Source: Clostridiales bacterium
GTDB taxonomy: Bacteria > Bacillota > Clostridia > Saccharofermentanales > UBA5734
DNA length: 7,212 nt
Direction of reading: 5' to 3'
NCBI GenBank assembly: GCA_003532195.1
Contig: DOFA01000070.1
Span: 1 to 7,212, forward strand
Shown: piece by piece, positions 1-5,119 of the stretch
Position numbering within the stretch: position 1 is the first letter of the stretch
Layout of the letters: every line of letters starts with the position of its first letter
Program-made: the position numbers and the translations under genes
Notes under the pieces: generated by a model
What the model was told of the DNA's origin: nothing
Databases searched by the model: none
What the model saw: only the letters and a program-made list of their open reading frames with translations

Positions 1-1
1 T

Positions 2-73
2 GCCTCCCTCGGCCAGGTTATCGCCTGGTCCTATGCTTACTTATACAACTTTCCCACCCCGCTGTGCGGGTAA
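2..73 (+). CDS. Possible 3' end of an upstream gene (5' truncated by the window)
   Basis: Frame 2 reads through from the left edge to a TAA at 71-73 and encodes 23 residues. Most codons end in G or C, as in the other GC-rich genes here, and the peptide is rich in aromatic and hydrophobic residues (it contains AWSYAYLYNFPTP), which resembles the end of a membrane protein. The other two forward frames are also open across this short stretch, so codon use is the only real support. The product is not recognised. The left arm of the structured repeat at 43-126 lies inside its last codons. Confidence 0.35.
   Translation, partial: ASLGQVIAWSYAYLYNFPTPLCG
11..30. repeat. Short hairpin at the left edge
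   Basis: GGCCAGG (11-17) can pair with CCTGGTC (24-30) around a TTATCG loop, using one G-T pair. No T-run follows, so it is not a convincing terminator. It may be coincidental, because it lies within the possible upstream coding sequence. Confidence 0.25.
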
Positions 74-126
74 GCTTTTCAGGCGCAGCGGGAGAAAGCG
101 CCGAAAAGTCTGCGGGAAAGTTGTAT
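43..126. repeat. Structured inverted repeat: 13-bp outer stem enclosing two hairpins
   Basis: ATACAACTTTCCC (43-55) is the exact reverse complement of GGGAAAGTTGTAT (114-126). Inside lie a small hairpin, CCCGC TGT GCGGG (58-70), and a larger one. The larger hairpin pairs 75-86 with 98-108 as 11 bp with one bulged A, closing an 11-nt loop. The whole would fold as a three-way junction in RNA, or as a cruciform in DNA. GCGGG occurs three times (66-70, 88-92, 112-116) and each copy could pair with CCCGC at 58-62, so alternative folds exist. Neither strand has a U-tract after a stem, so it is not an ordinary terminator. It could be a regulatory RNA element, a palindromic dispersed repeat, or an mRNA 3'-end structure. 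I do not recognise it as a known riboswitch or T-box. Confidence 0.6.
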
Positions 127-151
127 TGTTTACTGAATATTATGATATAAT
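122..151 (+). promoter_or_regulatory. Extended -10 promoter of the 188-694 gene
   Basis: TATAAT at 146-151 is preceded by TG at 143-144, giving an extended -10 (TGATATAAT). The -35 is weak; the nearest match at ordinary spacing is TGTATT or GTATTG around 122-128, inside the right arm of the inverted repeat. Transcription would begin near 158, about 30 nt before the start codon. Confidence 0.55.
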
Positions 152-187
152 CAGATTAATCCAATGCAATGAAAGGAAGTGGCTCCG

Positions 188-694
188 ATGGTAAACGCTC
201 TGCCGAAAAATGATCCTTCAAATTCTGAAACTGGTTGCTGCCCGCGTTTTCAGCCCGAAGCGTGGAACGAAAAGACATTTGTCCTCGATAATATGCTATT
301 TGCCAAAGCCTCGGCCCGCAGCGTCCTCCATGTGCCCCTTAATATGAACAAAGTCATGGCCGAGGCTATGAAAGCCATCCGGGCAGCCGGAGCTGAATTG
401 CCGGACGATTACCTGGTCCTCTCCCGCGATGCCTCGCCTTGGCGCAGCGACCATTTTTTCCGGGTCACCCGCAAGGTTCCCGAGCTGGAGCGAACTTTTA
501 TTTCCGGCACTTTTATGACCAAGGTTTTTGAAGGGCCCTTCAATAAAGTTCCGCAATGGATGAAAGACATGGAGGCCTATGTCGCTTCCCGGGGTAAGAA
601 AGCCGAAGGCTTCTATGCTTTCTACACGACCTGCCCCAAATGCGCCGAGGTTTATGGCAAGAACTATGTCGTGCTGTTCGCCAAGATCGGTTGA
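188..694 (+). CDS. Conserved protein of unknown function, CC and CxxC motifs (GyrI-like fold possible)
   Basis: This is a soluble protein of 168 residues. The ATG at 188 is preferred over the in-frame GTG at 179 because AAGGAAG (173-179) then sits 8 nt upstream, while the GTG would overlap that site. It has a Cys-Cys pair near the N-terminus (TGCCPRF, C17-C18) and a C-terminal TTCPKC (C149, C152) followed by YGKNYVV. From memory, proteins with this pair of motifs form a widespread family of about this length that databases loosely label hydrolase. The stretch SGTFMTKVFEGPFNKVPQW resembles the central part of GyrI-like small-molecule-binding domains, so a ligand- or metal-binding role is possible. 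The four cysteines could bind a metal; this is inference. There is no signal peptide or membrane segment. It is apparently a single-gene transcript and converges on the PHP gene. Confidence 0.75.
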   Translation: MVNALPKNDPSNSETGCCPRFQPEAWNEKTFVLDNMLFAKASARSVLHVPLNMNKVMAEAMKAIRAAGAELPDDYLVLSRDASPWRSDHFFRVTRKVPELERTFISGTFMTKVFEGPFNKVPQWMKDMEAYVASRGKKAEGFYAFYTTCPKCAEVYGKNYVVLFAKIG

Positions 695-708
695 GCCTTG
701 TTCGCTCA
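692..708. other. Small dyad spanning both convergent stop codons
   Basis: TGAGC (692-696) and GCTCA (704-708) form a 5-bp inverted repeat with a 7-nt loop, and each arm contains the stop codon of one of the two converging genes. No T-run follows on either strand, so it is at best a weak bidirectional end signal. Confidence 0.25.
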
Positions 709-1644
709 GGATTCTGTTTCGTCCATCCAGATGGGCTGGCTCCAGGCGATTTTATTTTCCCCGGAGACACATTCGATCCGGATATATCGGACGCCGGCAG
801 GAAGGGTGAAGCGAGCCTCCATGATCGTGCCGGCGCCGCCGGGAACAGCCAGCCGATTGCCGGCGTTACCGATCCGGTCGGACATCAGGAAGACGCGCTG
901 GCAGGGAGAGCAGCGTACGGTGAGTTCATTGCCCTCGATGAAAAGTTCATGGATCTCCGGGCCTGTGGAAGCATAGAAGCGGCCGTTTTCCAGGCTGTCG
1001 AGGATGGCCGGAACGCTCAGTTCCCGCGCGTAGGCCTGGATCCAGCCGCCGGCCATATGCTCGAGACGGTGGGCATCGTCGACAGCAGCGGCATACAGGC
1101 GGACGCCAGTGCGCAGCATATCGTTCCATTGCGTGTGGGAAAATCCGTTCTCATGTTCGTAGTGGCAGCCGGAGTTGAAAACTTCCACGGCGAAAAGTCC
1201 TTTCAGGGAGCCGTAATCCGGCAGGGCTGTATTTGACCAGACCGGGTGGCAGAGCATGACCAGGTTCCCGGCGGCGGCAAGACGGTCGATAATCGCCTGG
1301 ACATCGGATACGGCCGTGAACACGCCGCTTTCCATGAGTTCGTCATGCGACATCCCTTCGCTCCCCCGGGCCAGGGCCACAAAATGATGGCATTTACAGA
1401 CTCCGGCCGAGTCGAATTGGTTGATCTGCATCTCCATGCCCGGAAGCACCAGAAAATTCTCCGGCGCGCCATAGGAATCGCGGTTGAACAGATTGTGGTC
1501 GGTCAGCGCCGTAAAAGCATATCCGGAACGCCGGTATACAGCGATAACTTCCTGCGGTGACAGCTGACCGTCCGAACGGGTGGAGTGGGTATGCAGGCAG
1601 CCTTTATAAAAACTGCCGGGGCCGGGAAACGCGTTGTAGTGCAT
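706..1644 (-). CDS. PHP-domain metal-dependent phosphoesterase (CehA/McbA-like metallohydrolase)
   Basis: This is a predicted cytoplasmic metallohydrolase of 312 residues that hydrolyses phosphoester or related bonds. The PHP metal ligands are visible in order: LHTHSTRSDG (H18, H20, D25), TDHN (D49, H50), PGMEM (E71), HHF (H86/H87), CHP (H133) and DDAH (D190, H192). A region of about 100 residues follows, ending in a beta-rich tail of the kind found in CehA/McbA-type proteins. The ATG at 1644 is chosen because AGGAGG ends 4 nt upstream (complement of 1649-1654). The frame stays open to an ATG at 1725, but that extension would place the likely promoter and palindrome inside the gene. The substrate cannot be told. 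It is divergent from an MFS permease, which may share control or move a related compound. Confidence 0.88.
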   Translation of the reverse strand: MHYNAFPGPGSFYKGCLHTHSTRSDGQLSPQEVIAVYRRSGYAFTALTDHNLFNRDSYGAPENFLVLPGMEMQINQFDSAGVCKCHHFVALARGSEGMSHDELMESGVFTAVSDVQAIIDRLAAAGNLVMLCHPVWSNTALPDYGSLKGLFAVEVFNSGCHYEHENGFSHTQWNDMLRTGVRLYAAAVDDAHRLEHMAGGWIQAYARELSVPAILDSLENGRFYASTGPEIHELFIEGNELTVRCSPCQRVFLMSDRIGNAGNRLAVPGGAGTIMEARFTLPAGVRYIRIECVSGENKIAWSQPIWMDETES

Positions 1645-1648
1645 AAAG

Positions 1649-1654
1649 CCTCCT
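1649..1654 (-). promoter_or_regulatory. Ribosome binding site of the PHP gene
   Basis: The minus strand reads CAGGAGGCTTTATG, a strong AGGAGG 4 nt before the start codon. It decides the start at 1644 over the upstream in-frame ATG at 1725. Confidence 0.75.
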
Positions 1655-1674
1655 GATAATAGGTATGATCTGTT

Positions 1675-1688
1675 ATATAGATCTATAT
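1675..1688. promoter_or_regulatory. Perfect 14-bp palindrome, candidate operator
   Basis: ATATAGATCTATAT is a perfect palindrome in the divergent intergenic region. It overlaps the downstream edge of the predicted -10 of the PHP gene and covers its expected transcription start, where a bound repressor would block transcription. No regulator gene is next to it in the window. Confidence 0.45.
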
Positions 1689-1714
1689 GATAGCATGAAT
1701 CGCTTGACCGTAAA
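1687..1714 (-). promoter_or_regulatory. Promoter of the PHP gene
   Basis: On the minus strand, TTTACG (complement of 1709-1714) and TATCAT (complement of 1687-1692) are separated by 16 bp. The -10 has an upstream TG (TGCTATCAT). It would start transcription about 35 nt before the AGGAGG-led ATG at 1644. Confidence 0.5.
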
Positions 1715-1746
1715 GCCAGTAGCAAAGACTTGACTCAGGTTTGGGA

Positions 1747-1774
1747 TTGTATTTCCGTTAATTTCATTTATGAT
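1747..1774 (+). promoter_or_regulatory. Possible promoter of the MFS permease gene
   Basis: TTGTAT (1747-1752) and TATGAT (1769-1774) are 16 bp apart. The expected transcription start, about 7 nt downstream of the -10, is close to the ATG at 1781. If so, the mRNA would have almost no leader and the upstream TTG at 1730 could not be the start. An alternative is a promoter using TTGACC (1704-1709), but no good -10 follows it. Confidence 0.35.
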
Positions 1775-1780
1775 GGAAGC

Positions 1781-3088
1781 ATGAACTGGATCAGACAGGC
1801 TTTGCACCGGGTAAAAAACAAAGATAGCAGCCCGGCCGGACGGACGACCGCGATCCTGGCCAATGAAGGGCTGCTATCGGCCGTGATGCTGATTTTCGCC
1901 ACCTCCTATACGTCCATGTTCGCGCTTCGAATCGGCGCCACCGATCAGCAGGTCGGCCTGATTTCCTCGCTGCCGCAGCTTTTCGCCCTGCTGGTGATGA
2001 TCCCCGGCGCCTTGCTGGCCAGCCGCCTGTCCGACCGCCGCCGGCCGGTGGAGATCTCCCTGCTGCTGGCCGGTTTCATTTACGGATTAGCTGGTTTCTC
2101 CCCCTATCTGGGCGATGTGCGGGTCTGGTATTTCATTGGCCTGATCTCCCTGGCCAACGCGCCGGTCGCCCTGTATACTACGTCCTGGCAGAACTATTTC
2201 TCAGATATCATCCCGGCCGAACAGCGCAATGCCGTGTATACCCGGCGGACATCGAGGACCTTCATCGCCAGCGTGATCACCGTTCAGGCGATCGGCCTGA
2301 TCCTCGGCGGCGCCCGGACGGATACGATCCGGATTACGTTGTATCAGTGCTGCTATTGGCTGGCTTTCGCCGTATCGCTGCTGCAGTGCCTGGTGTTGCG
2401 CCGGGCCCCGTCCTGCGTTCGCGAAACCGCCAGAATCACCTGGCGCGATTTTGGCCAGGCCTTGCGGGTTCTAGCTCATTCCCGGCGTTTCCTGGCTTTC
2501 GCTTTCATTTCGTTCATCCTGCATGCCGGCTGGTACATGGCCTGGCCGCTATTCACTCTGATTCAAGTCAGATACATCGGCGCCGACGAAACCTGGCTCA
2601 GCCTGGTCGCCCTGGCCAACTACCTGGTTCCCTGGCTAACCATGCCTTTCTGGAGCAAGTTCATCGAAAAACACGGCATCCGCTTCACGTTGGTCATCGG
2701 CTGCCTGGGCATGATCATCAGCCCGATCACAACCCTGATCGACGCCTATCTGCCGCCGGCCTGGATGCTGCCGGCCCTGGTTTTCACCAACTGCATTTAC
2801 GGCCTGACCTTCGGCGCCTTCCAGCTGACCATCCTGCAATGCCTGCTTGAAGTCGTGCCGCTGCAAAACAAGCCGCTCAACCTGTCGCTCTATACCGCCG
2901 GCATATTGCTCACCAACGCGGTCCTGCCGACGCTGGGCGTCCAGCTTTACGCGGCCCTCGGATCCGATCTGCGGGGCATGACTCTGGCGATGACCGTATC
3001 CATTCTGCTGCGCACGATTGGCACCGTGCTTTTCTTTTGCCGCTGGCTGCGTCTGCGCCGGGAGCCGGACAGCGGCATGCGGGCATAA
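1781..3088 (+). CDS. Major facilitator superfamily (MFS) permease
   Basis: This is an integral membrane transporter of 435 residues with about 12 hydrophobic segments. The loop between the second and third segments, GALLASRLSDRRRPV (residues 76-90), matches the MFS signature G-x-x-x-D-R-x-G-R-R in outline, including the Asp and the Arg cluster. A second half of similar layout follows a central loop (RRAPSCVRETARITW). The start is uncertain. A TTG at 1730 would add 17 residues, but that segment is less MFS-like. ATG 1781 begins MNWIRQ and has only GGAAG one nt upstream, too close for an ordinary ribosome site. The substrate cannot be inferred; the divergent PHP hydrolase is the only clue. Its stop codon lies just beside the damaged end of the convergent AlbA-type gene. 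Confidence 0.85.
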   Translation: MNWIRQALHRVKNKDSSPAGRTTAILANEGLLSAVMLIFATSYTSMFALRIGATDQQVGLISSLPQLFALLVMIPGALLASRLSDRRRPVEISLLLAGFIYGLAGFSPYLGDVRVWYFIGLISLANAPVALYTTSWQNYFSDIIPAEQRNAVYTRRTSRTFIASVITVQAIGLILGGARTDTIRITLYQCCYWLAFAVSLLQCLVLRRAPSCVRETARITWRDFGQALRVLAHSRRFLAFAFISFILHAGWYMAWPLFTLIQVRYIGADETWLSLVALANYLVPWLTMPFWSKFIEKHGIRFTLVIGCLGMIISPITTLIDAYLPPAWMLPALVFTNCIYGLTFGAFQLTILQCLLEVVPLQNKPLNLSLYTAGILLTNAVLPTLGVQLYAALGSDLRGMTLAMTVSILLRTIGTVLFFCRWLRLRREPDSGMRA

Positions 3089-4142
3089 ACCGCACCCACG
3101 TATTGGGCAAAGTCAAAGCAAGTTTCCCTTGATCAACCAATGGCTTAACATGATTTTTCAGAAAGTATGTCGGAGTGCTGAAGCCAAACTCCCGTGCCAA
3201 TTCCTCACGGCTGCGCGGAACTGCACAGAAAGCGATAATCGCATCGTCTGTTACGCCGTCCTTGCGGTCAGACAACACCTCATTATAGAGCGTAACTTTA
3301 AACACGCCCTGGCGGCTCTCAAATACTGGCGGCTTCAAGCCGTTTGCCGACATCTCATACCGAATGGCCGGAATCCCTGAATACCGTTTTCCCGAATCGA
3401 TCATGATTTCCAATGCTCCGGCAATGTATGGATTTCTGGTATCAAGATCAACCCTACCTAATTTGTTGATTGTACCTCGCCCATATAACCCGCCCGGATT
3501 TTCGATCTCAATACGATTATCGAACATCAGGAGCCGTATCGGAGAATTTTCTGTATGAATGCTGTAATCACGATGGACAAGCGCATTCAGAACAGCTTCT
3601 CTGATTGCCTTAACAGGATACTCAGACCCGACTGCACATTTTCCGTTTTCATCAACAATCAGCTTTCTTTTCATGTTTCGGATGACGAAGGTGACGGCTT
3701 CATCCAACATCTGGGCCAGTGTTCCCTCAATCCTTTTATCGTCGGTGAACCGTTCTCCCGTAGAGCCTATTTCACCCACCTTTCTTCCAGGGACAACTGA
3801 AGCCATAATGCTGTATTGCGGAAACAAACTCTGCGGGTAGATGCCAAAGAGCATCTCGCCAGCAACAGTCGGTTGTCCTTCCTGGATAATGCCTTGCAAG
3901 GCAAGAATCCTCTCGTCCTCAAGAGCGGCAAGCTGTGCTTTTGATTCTCTGATTTTTGCAAAATACAGATGGAGTGCATTGCTGTTCAGATCTTCCAGCT
4001 TCGCGCGTTTATCCGTGCGGAGCTCATCTTCACAGACGGTAAAAAGAGGACGTACCTTTGGCTCCATCTGTTCGCATTGCTCGGTTATCAGCTTCTGGAT
4101 ATCCTGTGCGTCATAAACGCCGGCGACAGCAAAGCCTAAAGA
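2910..4142 (-). pseudogene. Degraded AlbA_2/HATPase_c_4 ATP-binding (Schlafen-like) gene; open frame from ATG 4067
   Basis: The longest ATG-started frame is 4067 to 2910 (385 residues), but it looks like a remnant. Family-like sequence already begins upstream of that ATG (GFAVAGVYDAQDIQKL, down to 4142) and stops at an in-frame TGA at 4145-4143. Most of the N-terminal AlbA_2 domain is therefore gone, and no start codon or ribosome site is seen. In the family, roughly 50 residues separate the motif like VRPLFTV from the one like DELRTDKRAKLEDL; here they are adjacent, which suggests an in-frame deletion. The central part is well kept: YPQSLFPQYSI, ERFTDDKRIEGT, and the HATPase-like AIREAVLNALVHRDYS, IENPGGLYG and DTRNP. 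A winged-helix end (SREELAREFGF) follows. After GKLALTLP (ending near 3105) the frame leaves the family pattern and runs antisense to the MFS gene with a Pro/Arg/Cys-rich tail. Intact relatives are proposed DNA-binding transcriptional regulators. The stretch is clearly AT-richer than the MFS gene. Confidence 0.72.
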
Positions 4143-4175
4143 TCAAGAAACCGGTATTACATATCGCTTGATCTT
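4139..4175 (-). terminator. Hairpin after the Phd-Uma2 gene, possible weak terminator
   Basis: AAGATCAAG (4139-4147) pairs perfectly with CTTGATCTT (4167-4175) around a 19-nt loop containing ACCGGT. On the minus strand it begins 10 nt after the stop of the Phd-Uma2 gene and is followed only by TTAGG-like sequence, so the T-run is poor. Its left arm carries the in-frame TGA that cuts off the AlbA-type remnant, so it may mark a breakpoint instead of a terminator. Confidence 0.4.
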
Positions 4176-4185
4176 ATGCAATGCA

Positions 4186-4959
4186 TTAATCAGCGAAAAT
4201 GTCTGTCACCGGAACGCTTAGGCCGGCAAAACTTTTTGAACTGATCTGTTCGCCATCCGTATAAAACTTTTGCCAGACGATCTGCTGCCCGGAGAACTGG
4301 TACTGCCCGATCTGCCGGCTTTCCGGATCGGCGACCCAGTACTCGCTGACGCCGGAGCGCAGATATAAATCCATTTTGCGCACCAGGTCGTGACTGCGTG
4401 ACCCCGGTGAAACCACTTCGATGATCAGGGCAGGCGCGCCAAGATACTGGCCTTGCTTGTTGAAGCGGTCCAAGTCACAAATGATTGCCAGATCCGGCTG
4501 CACCAGATTACGGTCGCGGGCATTCCGGCCCATGATGACATCCAGCGGCGCCAGGTAAACCCGGCAGGGCTTGCCGGTCAGCCAGACATACAGGTGATGG
4601 TGCAGATGACCGACGATCCGCTGGTGAACCGCTGATGGCGAGGCCAATAAAAAAGCCTGCCCGTCAAGGTATTCCATCCGCTTGTCTGTTTCCTGGTTCA
4701 TTCGGGTGAATTGCGGAAAGCCCATGATCTGGCCGGCAGAACGGTCACTCTCGGATAAATCATTCTCACCGGAAATAGAATATTCAGCTGATTTTTCCGC
4801 CAGGGGCAGGCCCAACGCGGACACCGGCTGAGAAAACTCGCTCCAGCGGCTGATGCGGGCGACTGGTTTGCCATTGCGCAGGACAATGACATCTTCCTGT
4901 TCCAGGCATTCCAGATAATGGCCAAAATTATTTTTAACTTCCGTGGCATTAGCGAACAT
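4186..4959 (-). CDS. Phd/YefM antitoxin-like domain fused to a Uma2-family nuclease-like domain
   Basis: A protein of 257 residues with two recognisable parts. Residues 1 to about 45 (FANATEVKNNFGHYLECL, then VIVLRNGKPVARI) match the DNA-binding domain of Phd/YefM antitoxins. A linker of about 35 polar residues follows. From about 82 to the end it matches Uma2 (DUF820): MEYLDGQ with E96, then VQPDLAIICD (D156), APALIIEVVSPGS (E181), DLVRKMDLYLRSGVSEYW (K195) and VADP. E96, D156, E181 and K195 fit the PD-(D/E)XK nuclease pattern, so the active site looks intact. Uma2 proteins are usually stand-alone, about 180-200 residues, with little-known function. GGAGG 7 nt before ATG 4959 fixes the start. 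It is monocistronic or reads into the remnant downstream. No separate RelE/Doc-type toxin gene is next to it. The Phd part probably binds its own promoter; that is inference. Confidence 0.88.
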   Translation of the reverse strand: MFANATEVKNNFGHYLECLEQEDVIVLRNGKPVARISRWSEFSQPVSALGLPLAEKSAEYSISGENDLSESDRSAGQIMGFPQFTRMNQETDKRMEYLDGQAFLLASPSAVHQRIVGHLHHHLYVWLTGKPCRVYLAPLDVIMGRNARDRNLVQPDLAIICDLDRFNKQGQYLGAPALIIEVVSPGSRSHDLVRKMDLYLRSGVSEYWVADPESRQIGQYQFSGQQIVWQKFYTDGEQISSKSFAGLSVPVTDIFAD

Positions 4960-4966
4960 AGGCGAT

Positions 4967-4971
4967 CCTCC
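4967..4971 (-). promoter_or_regulatory. Ribosome binding site of the Phd-Uma2 gene
   Basis: GGAGG on the minus strand, 7 nt before ATG 4959, is strong and well spaced. It supports translation of the Phd domain and the Uma2 domain as one protein from this start. Confidence 0.8.
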
Positions 4972-4997
4972 GGCAGCGGCTTTGAAGTGTGATCAAC

Positions 4998-5030
4998 ATA
5001 ATCAGCTGATATTATAGCTGATATTATAGC
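4998..5030. promoter_or_regulatory. Tandem repeat plus palindrome over the -10, candidate autoregulatory operator
   Basis: AGCTGATATTAT occurs twice head to tail (5004-5015 and 5016-5027), followed by a partial third AGC. The first copy overlaps a perfect 10-bp palindrome ATCAGCTGAT (5001-5010), flanked by ATA and TAT-rich arms. On the minus strand the repeat duplicates TATAAT. The site covers the -10 and start region of the Phd-Uma2 promoter, which is where Phd/YefM antitoxins typically bind their own operators. Confidence 0.55.
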
Positions 5031-5051
5031 CAATAAGGATCTGTTTGTAAA
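5023..5051 (-). promoter_or_regulatory. Near-consensus promoter of the Phd-Uma2 gene
   Basis: On the minus strand, TTTACA (complement of 5046-5051) and TATAAT (complement of 5023-5028) are separated by exactly 17 bp. A second TATAAT follows 12 bp downstream inside the tandem repeat. This is the best promoter match in the window, and it predicts a leader of about 55 nt. Confidence 0.75.
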
Positions 5052-5080
5052 GAATATATGCTGGAATCGCCGTTCGCTAA

Positions 5081-5116
5081 AGATAAAAGGTAAATATTTA
5101 TGTTGTCATTTACCTT
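5081..5116 (-). terminator. Rho-independent terminator of the sugar operon
   Basis: AAGGTAAAT (5087-5095) and ATTTACCTT (5108-5116) form a perfect 9-bp stem with a 12-nt loop. On the minus strand the stem is followed by TTATCTTT. It begins just after the TGA of the propeller hydrolase gene, so it closes the operon and shields the Phd-Uma2 promoter downstream from read-through. The stem is AT-rich, so efficiency may be moderate. Confidence 0.7.
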
Positions 5117-5119
5117 CTG

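Noticed and set aside
75..108. Rho-independent terminator for the possible upstream gene
   Set aside because: The stem is good, but it is followed by TCTGCGGG with no T-run on the plus strand, and by CTTACC on the minus strand.
43..126. Insertion sequence or CRISPR repeat
   Set aside because: There is no transposase, no repeated spacer spacing and only one copy in the window.
640..1236. Forward-strand open frame of 198 codons, opposite the PHP gene
   Set aside because: It is antisense to a gene with clear PHP metal-binding motifs, shows no recognisable domain, and is explained by the GC-rich third positions of the real gene.
2347..2850. Forward open frame of 167 codons inside the MFS gene
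   Set aside because: It is an out-of-frame shadow rich in Pro, Arg and His within a clear MFS permease, with no ribosome site.
3018..3380. Forward open frames within the AlbA-type remnant (3018-3380, 3364-3558, 3555-3800, 3841-4116)
   Set aside because: They are antisense to sequence with strong AlbA/HATPase-like motifs, have no ribosome sites and no domain content.
4186..4959. Two-gene toxin-antitoxin operon
   Set aside because: There is a single uninterrupted frame with no second start or ribosome site at the Uma2 part, and no toxin-like gene adjacent. A fusion is the simpler reading.
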